Part shown: piece by piece, positions 42,743 to 51,643 of the stretch
How positions within the stretch are numbered: the first letter of the stretch is position 1
Layout: each line of letters opens with the position of its first letter
NCBI GenBank assembly: GCA_900315015.1
Contig: OMXJ01000002.1
Span: 1-64,000, forward strand
DNA: 64,000 nt
Source of the DNA: an uncultured Eubacteriales bacterium
GTDB lineage: Bacteria > Bacillota > Clostridia > Lachnospirales > Lachnospiraceae
Reading direction: 5' to 3'
Notes under the pieces: model-generated
Told to the model about the DNA's origin: nothing
The model's input: only the letters and a program-made list of their open reading frames with translations
Databases searched by the model: none
Position numbers and translations under genes: made by a program

Positions 42743-44017
42743 TTAAAGATTCTTGAAGCCCTCTTCAATTTTGCTTCTTACAAGTGCGCTAAGACCTTCA
42801 TCTGGTATCTTACGGCTGACATCATTGAGCTTTCCACGCACTATCATTTTTTCAGCCTCTACCTTTTCAATACCCCTTGTCTGCATATAAAAGAGCATTT
42901 CATCTGAAATCTTTCCGATAGTAGCACCATGTCTAGCCTCTACCTTTTCCTCTTCGCAAAGAATTATAGGCATTGCCTTATTTATTACATTATCACCAAG
43001 TAGAAGTGAATCCTCCTGCTCATCACCTAAAGAACCCTCTGAACCGAGTCTCATGTCGATGGTTTCTCTAAAGACCTTCTGCGCCTCATCTGCAAGCACG
43101 CCCTTAAAGAACATCTTAGCATCAGTTTCTCTTCCACGCTGAGTTGCAACGAAATTACCATCAAGAATTCTCTTTTCATTTACAAAGAAGCCACAGTCGA
43201 AATAGAAAATGCTCTTTTTTCCGTTAAGCGCTGAATACACACCTGTATAAGTCTTTTCGCCGCCTAGCTCTAATTTAGCATAATCAAGCTGTGCATACTC
43301 TTCCTCGATTGCACCTGTATCATTTAATACAAGAGTCTTATTTCCTGCTCTTTGTATCTTAACAAACTTCACCTTTGCACCCTTTTTAAGATATAGTCTT
43401 GTTGAAATGCCTATCAGCTCTGTGCTCTCATCATCAGAAGTAAAATCAAGAGCAATGGTCACCTCGCTATTTTCACCAACCACTATGAGCTGTGCAAATA
43501 GAGGCTTTTCACTTTTCTTAAGAGCTTCCATCTTCTTTCCTGCAAAAGACTTAACTGAATCTGGATCTGCATCCTCATCATTTTCATCTATCTCAGTCTT
43601 CCAGCCCGCAAGAAGCTCATCTTTTTCAGCTGCAGTAGAACTAAAGTGAAGAAGCAAAGGCTCCTTGGCACTTACATTATCTGCTACTGTAATTACATCT
43701 GTTAAAACATTATTGCTTTCAAATAATTCATCTATCTCTACGCCCATGCCTGTAGCAAACTGCTGTTTTGCATAGATAGGATATTTTCCTGCAACATAGG
43801 CCTCTCTCTTATTTTCTATCTTAAGGCCCTCTGACATTTTCTTAACTTCGTCAGCTGTAACATCAGTTTTAATTTCAACGCCCTCTGATAAACCTGAAGC
43901 GTAAAAGGTATATACAGGAAGCTCTCCTGAAAACTCAGCCTTGACATCTGCATCATTTAACTTCAGCTTGTTCCATGTAAGCACTGGCAGATGATTAACT
44001 TTCATGTCTAATTTCAT
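42743..44017 (-). CDS. sufD: Fe-S assembly scaffold subunit SufD
   Basis: 424 residues, the SufB/SufD beta-helix family. The end GKISDEMLFYMQTRGIEKVEAEKMIVRG parallels the end of SufB. The central region (about 180-340) is repeat-rich beta sequence. SufD forms the SufBC2D scaffold complex. RHGATIGKISDE near 375 contains the conserved His used in the SufB-SufD interface. It starts 4 nt after sufB. SufD diverges more than SufB; the assignment rests on order and the C-terminal motif. Confidence 0.9.
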   Translation of the reverse strand: MKLDMKVNHLPVLTWNKLKLNDADVKAEFSGELPVYTFYASGLSEGVEIKTDVTADEVKKMSEGLKIENKREAYVAGKYPIYAKQQFATGMGVEIDELFESNNVLTDVITVADNVSAKEPLLLHFSSTAAEKDELLAGWKTEIDENDEDADPDSVKSFAGKKMEALKKSEKPLFAQLIVVGENSEVTIALDFTSDDESTELIGISTRLYLKKGAKVKFVKIQRAGNKTLVLNDTGAIEEEYAQLDYAKLELGGEKTYTGVYSALNGKKSIFYFDCGFFVNEKRILDGNFVATQRGRETDAKMFFKGVLADEAQKVFRETIDMRLGSEGSLGDEQEDSLLLGDNVINKAMPIILCEEEKVEARHGATIGKISDEMLFYMQTRGIEKVEAEKMIVRGKLNDVSRKIPDEGLSALVRSKIEEGFKNL

Positions 44018-44021
44018 CTAT

Positions 44022-45458
44022 TTACATTCCTTCCATTTCAAGCTTTATTAGATTGTTCATTTCTGCCGCATATTCAAGAGGAAGCTCCTTACTTACAGGA
44101 TTTGCAAAGCCTGATACGATCATTGCTTTTGCATCTGATTCAGAAAGTCCTCTGCTCATCAGATAGAACACTGCCTCATCACTGATTCTTCCTATTTTTG
44201 CCTCATGACCACAATCACAGTCAGCAGTACGTATATCCATTGCTGGAATAGTATCTGAACGAGAAAGATTATCAAGCATGAGAGATCCGCAGTTTACTGC
44301 ACACTTAGAGCCCTTTGCTGTCTTTCTTACCTCGATTACAGAACGGAAATTATTAATTCCGCCGTCCTTAGAAACTGACTTTGAATCTACGAAGCTTGAA
44401 GTACCTTCACCGATATGAATTATCTTAGTTCCGGTATCAAGATTCTGACCTGCGCCTGAGAAAGTTACGCCAGTAAATTCACAATGTGAATTCTTTCCTT
44501 TTAGTATTGTTGATGGATATAGATATGATTCGTGAGAACCAAATGAACCGGTTACCCACTCCATTCTTCCATTCTCTTCAACTAGAGCCCTCTTAGTATT
44601 GAGGTTGTACATATTCTTGCTCCAGTTTTCTATTGTAGAATAACGAAGTCTTGCGCCTTTTTTTACGTAAAGCTCTACGGTTCCTGCATGGAGACTTGCT
44701 ACATTATACTTTGGAGCTGAACAGCCTTCTATGAAATGAAGGTCTGCGCCTTCATCTACAATGATAAGAGTGTGCTCGAACTGACCTGCTCCCTTTGCAT
44801 TAAATCTAAAATAAGACTGAAGAGGTATATCTACCTTTACTCCCTTTGGTACATATACAAAGGAGCCTCCAGACCAAACTGCACCATGAAGTGCCGCAAA
44901 CTTATGATCTGTAACAGGCACTACCTTCATGAAGTATTCTCTTACCATATCTGAATACTCACTATTTAAAGCGCTCTCCATATCTGTATAGATAACACCC
45001 TGTGCTGCTACATCTTCCTTTACATTGTGATAGACAAGTTCTGAATCGTACTGTGCACCTACACCTGCAAGTGCCTCACGTTCTGCCTGTGGAATACCGA
45101 GCTTTTCAAAAGCCACCTTAATATTTTCAGGTACATCCTTCCAGTCTGTCTTCATGTTTGTATTAGGACGGACATAGGTAACAATCTTATCCATATTAAG
45201 TCCGTCGATAGGTGGTCCCCAGTTTGGAACCTCAAGCTGGTAATATACCTCAAGTGCATGAAGTCTGAAATCAAGCATCCAATCAGGATCATGCTTTTCT
45301 TTTGAAATCTGTTTTACTATTTCAGGAGTCAGACCTTCCTGTATCTTATAAAACTCTGACTCATCATCTCTAAAGTCATATATGCTGTGATCTGTATCAG
45401 GAGAATTAAGTTCTTCCTCGCTCACAGCTATAGGCTTATCTTTCATCTGTTCACCCAT
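44022..45458 (-). CDS. sufB: Fe-S assembly scaffold subunit SufB
   Basis: 478 residues, normal SufB size. Motifs include WMLDFRLHALEVYYQ, FRFNAKGAGQFEHTLI, EGCSAPKYNVASLHAGTVE and CGHEAKIGRISDEAVFYLMSRGL. SufB is the core of the SufBC2D complex where clusters are built. AGGGAAGGA precedes the ATG by 8 nt. It is 20 nt after sufC. Order sufC-sufB-sufD-sufS-sufU is the usual Gram-positive arrangement with minor variation. Confidence 0.97.
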   Translation of the reverse strand: MGEQMKDKPIAVSEEELNSPDTDHSIYDFRDDESEFYKIQEGLTPEIVKQISKEKHDPDWMLDFRLHALEVYYQLEVPNWGPPIDGLNMDKIVTYVRPNTNMKTDWKDVPENIKVAFEKLGIPQAEREALAGVGAQYDSELVYHNVKEDVAAQGVIYTDMESALNSEYSDMVREYFMKVVPVTDHKFAALHGAVWSGGSFVYVPKGVKVDIPLQSYFRFNAKGAGQFEHTLIIVDEGADLHFIEGCSAPKYNVASLHAGTVELYVKKGARLRYSTIENWSKNMYNLNTKRALVEENGRMEWVTGSFGSHESYLYPSTILKGKNSHCEFTGVTFSGAGQNLDTGTKIIHIGEGTSSFVDSKSVSKDGGINNFRSVIEVRKTAKGSKCAVNCGSLMLDNLSRSDTIPAMDIRTADCDCGHEAKIGRISDEAVFYLMSRGLSESDAKAMIVSGFANPVSKELPLEYAAEMNNLIKLEMEGM

Positions 45459-45478
45459 AAGCGATTCCTTCCCTTTAA

Positions 45479-46237
45479 TTATTCTGCCTCATACTTTTCG
45501 AAACCGTTCTTATTGATTTCATCAACAAGAGTTCCGTCACCTTCTTCTACGATTCTTCCCTTTACCATGATATGAGTCTTATCTACCTTGAGAGACTCAA
45601 GAATTCTAGTGGAATGTGTAATAATGATAAGGGCTCCATCCATTCTCTTTTGATATTCTTCAATGCCCTTTGATACTGTACGTACAGCATCTACATCAAG
45701 ACCTGAATCTGTTTCATCTAAGATTGCAAGCTTTGGTCCGAGCATAAGAAGCTGAAGAATTTCAGACTTTTTCTTTTCTCCGCCTGAGAAGCCTACATTG
45801 AGATCTCTTTCTGCATAGCTCTCATCCATTGATAAAATCTTCATGGTCTCGGCAAGCTGCTTTTTAAATGCAAATACCTTAAGAGGCTTGCCTGTCTTTG
45901 CTCTTATCGCATTTCTGATAAATGCTTCAAGAGATATTCCCGGAACCTCGAGAGGGTTCTGGAATGAAAGGAACATACCAGCTGCTGCTCTCTTATCTGC
46001 TGATTCGTTTGTGAGATCTGTACCGTCAAAATTAATGTTTCCGTTAAAAACCTTATAGCTAGGACTACCCATTAATGTACAGCCGAGGGTTGATTTTCCT
46101 GCTCCATTAGGTCCCATGAGTACATGAGTCTCTCCTGGATTAACAGTCAAATTAATAGAGTGAAGAATTTCACTTGCTACACCCTCTGAATCTACAATAC
46201 CTGCTGAAAGATCTTTTACTTCAAGTAAAGCCGACAT
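45479..46237 (-). CDS. sufC: Fe-S assembly ATPase SufC
   Basis: 252 residues from ATG 46237 (AAGGAGA 6 nt upstream); the longer frame to 46282 has no ribosome site. Walker A is GPNGAGKS (42-49), the signature is FSGGEKKKSEI and Walker B is LAILDETDSGLD. The Lys-rich signature and the DETDSGLD box are characteristic of SufC. It energises the SufBC2D scaffold. It is the first gene of the operon. Confidence 0.97.
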   Translation of the reverse strand: MSALLEVKDLSAGIVDSEGVASEILHSINLTVNPGETHVLMGPNGAGKSTLGCTLMGSPSYKVFNGNINFDGTDLTNESADKRAAAGMFLSFQNPLEVPGISLEAFIRNAIRAKTGKPLKVFAFKKQLAETMKILSMDESYAERDLNVGFSGGEKKKSEILQLLMLGPKLAILDETDSGLDVDAVRTVSKGIEEYQKRMDGALIIITHSTRILESLKVDKTHIMVKGRIVEEGDGTLVDEINKNGFEKYEAE

Positions 46238-46296
46238 AATGTTTCTCCTTTTCATTATATAATTTTTCCATACATATCCCAATCACTTCTGCATCT

Positions 46297-46325
46297 ATTT
46301 TACGCAGATATGATAGTTGTGTCAA
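46297..46325 (-). promoter_or_regulatory. sufC: suf operon promoter
   Basis: TTGACA (46320-46325), 17-bp spacer, TAAAAT (46297-46302); leader about 55 nt. Confidence 0.85.
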
Positions 46326-46349
46326 CATATAAAATATTAAATAATCGTC

Positions 46350-46405
46350 AAATTGTTAATTACTTAACAATTTAATCTTACAATATATGTAAGTTTAGGC
46401 TTACA
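46350..46405 (-). promoter_or_regulatory. Palindromes upstream of the suf promoter (candidate operators)
   Basis: AAATTGTTAA (46350-46359) and TTAACAATTT (46364-46373) form a perfect 10-bp-arm palindrome. Next to it CTTACA (46377), TGTAAG (46388) and CTTACA (46400) form two overlapping inverted repeats. They lie 25-85 bp upstream of the -35 box. The binding factor is unknown. Confidence 0.55.
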
Positions 46406-46508
46406 ATTAAACTTTCTCTCAATAATAGCATAGCTTTTAATTTTTAAAATGATTATAATCAAATTAAAGTCTAAAAATTTTTTAAAATACCTCTCAAATT
46501 TTAGGCAT

Positions 46509-46540
46509 AAAAAAACTCACAAATGATTTTCATTTGTGAG
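46509..46540 (-). terminator. tRNA-Gly terminator
   Basis: CTCACAAATG (46516-46525) and CATTTGTGAG (46531-46540) are perfect arms; seven T follow on the minus strand. Confidence 0.9.
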
Positions 46541-46548
46541 TCCTAAAG

Positions 46549-46620
46549 AGCACGAGACGGGATTCGGACCCGCGGCCTTCGCCTTGGCAAGGCGACGCTC
46601 CACCACTGAGCCACTCGTGC
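46549..46620 (-). tRNA. tRNA-Gly (anticodon GCC)
   Basis: On the minus strand the acceptor arms GCACGAG and CTCGTGC pair, the D arm begins GGCTC, the anticodon stem TCGCC/GGCGA holds the loop TTGCCAA with anticodon GCC, and the T arm contains GGTCCGAATCC. Length is 72 nt with U73; CCA is not encoded. It has its own perfect promoter and terminator and is a single-tRNA unit. Confidence 0.95.
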
Positions 46621-46624
46621 GTAC

Positions 46625-46681
46625 CTCATTGCTTTCCTCAAGCAACGAGTGTATTATACACACTTCACATAACTTTGTCAA
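46625..46681 (-). promoter_or_regulatory. tRNA-Gly promoter and leader hairpin
   Basis: TTGACA (46676-46681), 17-bp spacer, TATAAT (46653-46658): a perfect consensus promoter. The leader contains CTCGTTGCTT and AAGCAATGAG as a 10-bp hairpin (46625-46649) directly before the mature tRNA, which may aid RNase P processing. Confidence 0.85.
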
Positions 46682-46812
46682 GCACAATTTCAATATTTTT
46701 TAAAAATTTTTTTCTTCAAAGCCCCTTTAGTTCCATATTATTTAAAAAAATGTAATTATTCTACTTTAAATTTCCATATTCTACTATAATTTTGTAACAT
46801 AAAGGAAAAAGA

Positions 46813-47679
46813 TCAGCTCATTTTTGAAATATACTCTCTTCTATAATTCTGAGGTGACTGTCCATAGTATTTCTTGAACAGCTTGCTAAAATGATAAACA
46901 TCATCATAACCTACTTCCATGGCTATGCCCTTTATGCTGTCATTTTCATTATTTTCAAGCATAGCCTTTGCTTTTTCAAGCCTTACCTTAATGAGATAGC
47001 TTATTGGCGACTCTCCTGTTTCTTCCTTGAAGATCTTAGAAACATATACTGGGCTTAAATACATATTATGAGCTATCCTATCAAGAGAGATCTTATGAGG
47101 ATAATTTTCATTGATATATGTAATTATCTTCTTTACAGCATACTTTCTATTGTAATTTTCAAAATTATAACCGCGGATATGAGTCTTTGGAGGCTCTTCT
47201 ATTCCGCGCACCATTAAAATGAGCAGCTGCATCAGCTTTGCCTTTAGCATGAAATACTTACCAAAGCTTTCATTCGCATTTTCTGCAAGCATTTCATAGC
47301 AGAGCTTTTTTACCTCTTCCTTCTGGTCTGGTGGAAGACGCAGTAAATAGCCGCCCTCCTTAAGCTCGATTCGATTTTCAGGCATATTTTTAAAATGATA
47401 ATTCTGAAAACCTACAAAAAATTCAGTTGTAAAGTACTTTCTGCTCTTTACTACATTATGATGTCTAACTCCCGGGTTACATACGATAATGTCACCTGAT
47501 TCAGCCTCTATTGTCTCGCCTTCGACATAATAGTCTGTTTTTCCCGATAATATGATCGTAAGCTCTGTAAAATCCTGATGGCAATGATATATATCATTCT
47601 TTTCCATCTTCATCTTACTTACAAAGAGCATTTCGGGATTAAAATCTCCAACTGTAAGGTCGTTTTGTCCTTCAAACAT
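46813..47679 (-). CDS. AraC-family transcriptional regulator
   Basis: 288 residues. The N-terminal half is a cupin-like sensing domain (HCHQDFTELTIILSGKTDYYVEGE, GDIIVCNPGVRHH). The C-terminal 100 residues contain the two AraC helix-turn-helix motifs (ISLDRIAHNMYLSPVYVSKIFKEETGESPISYL and GYDDVYHFSKLFKKYYGQSPQNYR, quoted in part). AraC proteins of this shape usually control sugar-use genes, but none lies next to it. It is transcribed alone, downstream of the peptide importer and upstream of the tRNA. AAGGGGA precedes the ATG. Confidence 0.9.
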   Translation of the reverse strand: MFEGQNDLTVGDFNPEMLFVSKMKMEKNDIYHCHQDFTELTIILSGKTDYYVEGETIEAESGDIIVCNPGVRHHNVVKSRKYFTTEFFVGFQNYHFKNMPENRIELKEGGYLLRLPPDQKEEVKKLCYEMLAENANESFGKYFMLKAKLMQLLILMVRGIEEPPKTHIRGYNFENYNRKYAVKKIITYINENYPHKISLDRIAHNMYLSPVYVSKIFKEETGESPISYLIKVRLEKAKAMLENNENDSIKGIAMEVGYDDVYHFSKLFKKYYGQSPQNYRREYISKMS

Positions 47680-47756
47680 TCTGATTCCCCTTATTTTACT
47701 TCAAATATCTATATGGTAAATTCCATCATTTATACAAAAAAATACATCTCCTTTTC

Positions 47757-47786
47757 ATTATACTATAAAAACAGCAAAAATATCAA
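47757..47786 (-). promoter_or_regulatory. Promoter of the AraC regulator gene
   Basis: TTGATA (47781-47786), 18-bp spacer, TATAAT (47757-47762). Confidence 0.7.
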
Positions 47787-47826
47787 GTTTTTTATAATAT
47801 CTTAATTTACTTCTTTTTTCATCAAT

Positions 47827-47866
47827 AAAAGACTGATGCCCCTTTTGAATTATCAGGTCATCAGTC
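47827..47866 (-). terminator. Terminator of the peptide-importer operon
   Basis: GACTGATG (47831-47838) and CATCAGTC (47859-47866) pair around a 20-nt loop; TTTT follows on the minus strand. Confidence 0.7.
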
Positions 47867-47948
47867 CTTTTTACTTTAATATATTTGTATTTTCTTATAC
47901 TAGTATGCTTTTTATCACCACTATACTTCCTTAAACTTAATAGGGATT

Positions 47949-49703
47949 TTAGAGCTTTGGAACTGCACTCATGAGCTTTTTAGTATAGTCATCCTTAGGA
48001 TTATCTACCACCTCATCAGCGTCTCCTCTTTCAACTATTTCACCGTTATGCATTACACATACATTATCACAGAGTCTTTTTACTACATTTATATCATGTG
48101 ATATAAAAATATAGGAAAGAGAATACTTTTCCTTAAGCGAAACTAATAGCTTTAAGACTTTTTCCTCAACAGTTACATCAAGCGCTGATACTGGTTCATC
48201 AAGCACTATAAGTTCCTGTCCTAGTACAAGCGACATGGCTATCGCAACTCTCTGCCTCTCTCCGCCTGATAATTCATTAGGATATCTGTCTGCATATTCT
48301 AGTGGCAGTCCAACTGCCTCAAGGCTTTCATTCACCTTCTTTTTCATTTCTTCCCTGGTATATTTTCTGGCCTTTAGGTGAATTCCCTGTGCTAAAAGCT
48401 CCTTTGGTGTATGTACCATATGAAGTCTCATAGGCTCCATAAGAAGCCATTCTATCTTTTTTGAAGGATTAAGTGATGCATAAGGATCCTGGAAAACCAT
48501 CTGAGGATGCCTGCAGCTAGTGGATATCTCTCCATCATAAAGCTTATTAAGACCTACAATGGCCTTTACAAGCGTAGATTTTCCGCAACCGGATTCTCCA
48601 ACAATTCCAAGGATTTCTCCTCTTTTAACAGTAAGTGAAGCATTCTTAACTATAGGCTTTTCCTTTTTCTTATCATAGAAAACCGAAACATCTTTTACTG
48701 TTAGTACAGCCTGCTCATTTTCAGATTTATTCTGTACATTGCTATCTGCCTTATTATCAGCTACTTCATTCCCATTCTTTGCAGCTTTATCACTCTTTGA
48801 AGCTTTATCATTCTTTGAAGCTTTACCATTCTTTGAAGCTTTATCACTCTTTGAAGCTTTATCTTTATCCTTTGCTGCCTTTTCTTTATCCTTTGCCTTT
48901 AGCGGATCTGCATGAAGCGCAGCCTTTAACAGCAGCTTAGTATATTCCTGCTTTGGACGCTCGAATATATTCTCGATCGTATCAGTTTCAACGACCTTTC
49001 CCTTATACATGACAACAACTCTTTTTGCAATTCTTTTAATAACTCCCAGGTCGTGGGATATAAAGATGATTGCCGTTCCATATTCCTTTGATAACTCCTC
49101 CATAATGGTGAGGATCTTATCCTGAATGGTAACATCAAGTGCAGTTGTCGGCTCATCTGCAATAATAAGTCTAGGCTTTAGTATCATTGCAATGGCTAGC
49201 ATTACTCTCTGTCTTTCACCGCCGGAGAGCTGATATGGATATTTCTTAAGGAGCTCCTCGCCTGCTTCTTCGCTCTTTACAAGGCCTACCTCATTAAGCA
49301 TTTCAAGGCAGCGCTCCTTTATCTTTTCCTTTTCCATTTCAGTATGGAGAACTAGCATCTCAGAGAGCTGATTTCCTATGGTAAGTACAGGGTTTAAAGA
49401 AGTCATGGGCTCCTGAAAAATAATACCGATCTCAGTACCACGATGCACTCTCATCTCCTTATCACTAATTGATAGAAGATCAATCATTTCTCCATTTTTA
49501 GTATTAAATAATACCTTTCCCTTGGCTCTTCCGCCCTGGGCAAGAAGTCTTGTCACAGCATGCATTGAAACAGACTTTCCTGAGCCTGATTCTCCTACAA
49601 TTCCTAGAACTTCCCCTTCATCAAGGGTAAGACTTACACCATGAGTCACTTCTTTTTTACCAAAGGAAACTGAAACATCCTTTAATTCCAATAAATGTGG
49701 CAT
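47949..49703 (-). CDS. Fused dipeptide/oligopeptide ABC transporter ATPase (DppD-DppF type)
   Basis: 584 residues carrying two complete ABC ATPase domains. The first (about 1-260) has GESGSGKS, LSGGERQRVMLA and IIADEPTTALD. The second (about 345-584) has GESGCGKS, LSGGERQRVAIA and [11 protein letters not shown]. Between them is a Lys/Ala/Ser/Asp linker of about 75 residues made of KASKND/KASKSD-like units. Oligopeptide importers usually have two separate ATPases; here they are joined. The C-terminal Cys-rich tail common in DppD/OppD is absent. It is the last gene after the binding protein and two permeases. Confidence 0.93.
   Translation of the reverse strand: MPHLLELKDVSVSFGKKEVTHGVSLTLDEGEVLGIVGESGSGKSVSMHAVTRLLAQGGRAKGKVLFNTKNGEMIDLLSISDKEMRVHRGTEIGIIFQEPMTSLNPVLTIGNQLSEMLVLHTEMEKEKIKERCLEMLNEVGLVKSEEAGEELLKKYPYQLSGGERQRVMLAIAMILKPRLIIADEPTTALDVTIQDKILTIMEELSKEYGTAIIFISHDLGVIKRIAKRVVVMYKGKVVETDTIENIFERPKQEYTKLLLKAALHADPLKAKDKEKAAKDKDKASKSDKASKNGKASKNDKASKSDKAAKNGNEVADNKADSNVQNKSENEQAVLTVKDVSVFYDKKKEKPIVKNASLTVKRGEILGIVGESGCGKSTLVKAIVGLNKLYDGEISTSCRHPQMVFQDPYASLNPSKKIEWLLMEPMRLHMVHTPKELLAQGIHLKARKYTREEMKKKVNESLEAVGLPLEYADRYPNELSGGERQRVAIAMSLVLGQELIVLDEPVSALDVTVEEKVLKLLVSLKEKYSLSYIFISHDINVVKRLCDNVCVMHNGEIVERGDADEVVDNPKDDYTKKLMSAVPKL
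48784..48863 (-). repeat. 18-bp coding repeats in the ATPase linker
   Basis: The unit GAAGCTTTATCATTCTTT recurs about four times with one- or two-base changes, encoding six-residue KASKxD/G units. Confidence 0.75.
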
Positions 49704-49717
49704 ACTTTTCCCCTCAA

Positions 49718-50506
49718 TTATTTAAGTGAATTTCCAATAAGACTTACGCCAAGAACTGTAATAACTATCGTAAGTCCAGGTGCTAACGCCATCCAAGGTG
49801 CTCTAAAAAGATATACCTGCGACTCTGCAAGCATTCTTCCAAGGCTCGCTGTTGGTGGCTGAACTCCAAGTGCCATATAGCTCATTCCTGCCTCTGCAAG
49901 AACTGCGTTATTAAAGCCTATGGTAAAGGAAGAAAGCATTATCTTTCTAGTATTTGGAAGTATATGTACAAAAATATTTCTAAAATTTGAAGCTCCAATA
50001 AGTCTTGCATTACTAACATAATCAAGATTTTTCTGAACAATATATTCACTTCTTGCAATACGCGCAAAGGATGGAATAAAAATTACACCAAGCGCTATGA
50101 TGATTTTATACTTTCCTGTTCCAAAAAGTGCAACAAAAACAAGTGCCATAAGGATACTTGGAAATGATGCAAGAGTATCATTTAATCTCATGAGTATTTC
50201 ATCAACTATTCCGCCAAAATATCCGGTAATGCTGCCTATTATGGTTCCTATTACAAGACCTATAAGAACCGTAGACATGCCTATGATAAAAGTAGTAGAT
50301 GCGCCCTTCATTACGCGGCTGAGTACATCTCTTCCCATGTTATCACAGCCAAAGGGATGTGATAGCGACGGCTTTGCAAATTTAAGCGAAGCAGCCATTG
50401 TATTTGGATTATATGGAGTATGTATAAAGCCTGCTAATACAAATAGCAGCACAAATCCTACTAAGACAAGGCCAATTATGAAAGTGGTCTTTTTTTCTTT
50501 GCTCAT
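49718..50506 (-). CDS. Peptide ABC transporter permease, DppC type
   Basis: 262 residues. The N-terminal helix is followed by HPFGCDNMGRDVLSRVMKGA, the DppC/OppC signature, and the EAA loop region GASNFRNIFVHILPN. About six membrane helices are seen. It ends at LGVSLIGNSLK and lacks the usual GDGLRDxLDP end, so it is about 10 residues short. It follows dppB by 42 nt and precedes the fused ATPase by 14 nt. Confidence 0.92.
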   Translation of the reverse strand: MSKEKKTTFIIGLVLVGFVLLFVLAGFIHTPYNPNTMAASLKFAKPSLSHPFGCDNMGRDVLSRVMKGASTTFIIGMSTVLIGLVIGTIIGSITGYFGGIVDEILMRLNDTLASFPSILMALVFVALFGTGKYKIIIALGVIFIPSFARIARSEYIVQKNLDYVSNARLIGASNFRNIFVHILPNTRKIMLSSFTIGFNNAVLAEAGMSYMALGVQPPTASLGRMLAESQVYLFRAPWMALAPGLTIVITVLGVSLIGNSLK

Positions 50507-50548
50507 ATTCTTTTCCTCATTATGAAATCTATTTTTACAGCTTTATAA

Positions 50549-51487
50549 TCATACATTTACTCGCTTATCAAAGCGCTTATATGTCAGATCTACGATAAAG
50601 TTTATTATAATGACAGTAAATGCGATATAGAGCATAATCGCCTGTACTACAGGATAATCACGTGCTCCGATTTCAGAAACAAGAAGTGTTCCAAGTCCTG
50701 GCAGTGAAAATACCTTTTCGACAACTATTGAGCCCGCAAGCACCTCTGCTATCATCATTCCAAAGAAAGTGATAACCGGTATCATTGCATTTTTCATAAC
50801 ATGAAGCACAAGTATCCTGAACATGTTATTCCCCTTAGATTTTGCTGTACGAACATAATCCTTGGTAAGCTCCTTCTGTATGCCTGTACGGATAAGCCTT
50901 ACAAGCATGGCCGTTTTAGGCAATGCTATTGCAAGTGCAGGCCAGAAAAGATACTTCATACATCCCCTGAGATCTTCATTATACGGAATATAACCACCTG
51001 GTGAAAAGAATTTTAGTATAAGTCCAAATATTAACGTGATTATTATTCCCATAAAAAATGATGGCACTGCCATAAAGCTCTGATTAAACAAAGTAAAGAC
51101 AGTTTCCCCTGCTGGATGCTTTATTGCTGAAGTTAGTATTCCTATAGGAAATGCCATAATAATAATCAGGAAAATAGCAAGAAAAGCCGTAAGAAGCGTT
51201 ACCGGAAGTCTTCCTTTTATTACCTCCATTACAGGCTTATCGTAGTGCATTGATATTCCTGCATCTCCATGAAGAAGCCCCCCTACATAAGAAACGAAGC
51301 TTTCAAGAAAAGGCTTATCAAGTCCTCTCTCGTGCATGAGTGCTGCTACATCCTCGTCTGAGGCATCTAGTCCTAAAGCTATCTGAGCTGAATTTCCCGG
51401 TATTATTCTAAAGGCTGTAAAAGCTAGAAACATAACAAGGAAAAGCGTCAGAAATAAAGTACATATCTTTTTTACGTAGAATTTCAC
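50549..51487 (-). CDS. Peptide ABC transporter permease, DppB type
   Basis: 312 residues from a GTG start (AGAGG 6 nt upstream). The typical N-terminal permease motif is seen as MFLAFTAFRIIPGNSAQIALG, with six hydrophobic segments and the EAA-like region RTAKSKGNNMFRILVLHVMKNA. DppB forms the membrane channel with DppC. It lies after the binding-protein gene, separated by a hairpin. Confidence 0.93.
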   Translation of the reverse strand: MKFYVKKICTLFLTLFLVMFLAFTAFRIIPGNSAQIALGLDASDEDVAALMHERGLDKPFLESFVSYVGGLLHGDAGISMHYDKPVMEVIKGRLPVTLLTAFLAIFLIIIMAFPIGILTSAIKHPAGETVFTLFNQSFMAVPSFFMGIIITLIFGLILKFFSPGGYIPYNEDLRGCMKYLFWPALAIALPKTAMLVRLIRTGIQKELTKDYVRTAKSKGNNMFRILVLHVMKNAMIPVITFFGMMIAEVLAGSIVVEKVFSLPGLGTLLVSEIGARDYPVVQAIMLYIAFTVIIINFIVDLTYKRFDKRVNV

Positions 51488-51553
51488 TCTGAACCTCTTT
51501 TTCGATTTTCAAATTTTAATTGATTTATAATTATCCGTAAATAACAAAATATT

Positions 51554-51578
51554 CCAAGGCCGCTAATGGCGACCTTGG
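51554..51578 (-). promoter_or_regulatory. Intercistronic hairpin between binding-protein and permease genes
   Basis: CCAAGGTCGC and GCGGCCTTGG form a 10-bp stem (one G-U pair) on the minus strand, followed by AATATTTTG. This may stabilise the binding-protein mRNA or attenuate downstream genes, a common arrangement in binding-protein operons. Confidence 0.65.
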
Positions 51579-51643
51579 CATATTATTAATCAGAATTTTC
51601 TATTATATTTTTGGATTTGATGCAAAGCGCATCTGGATTAAAA

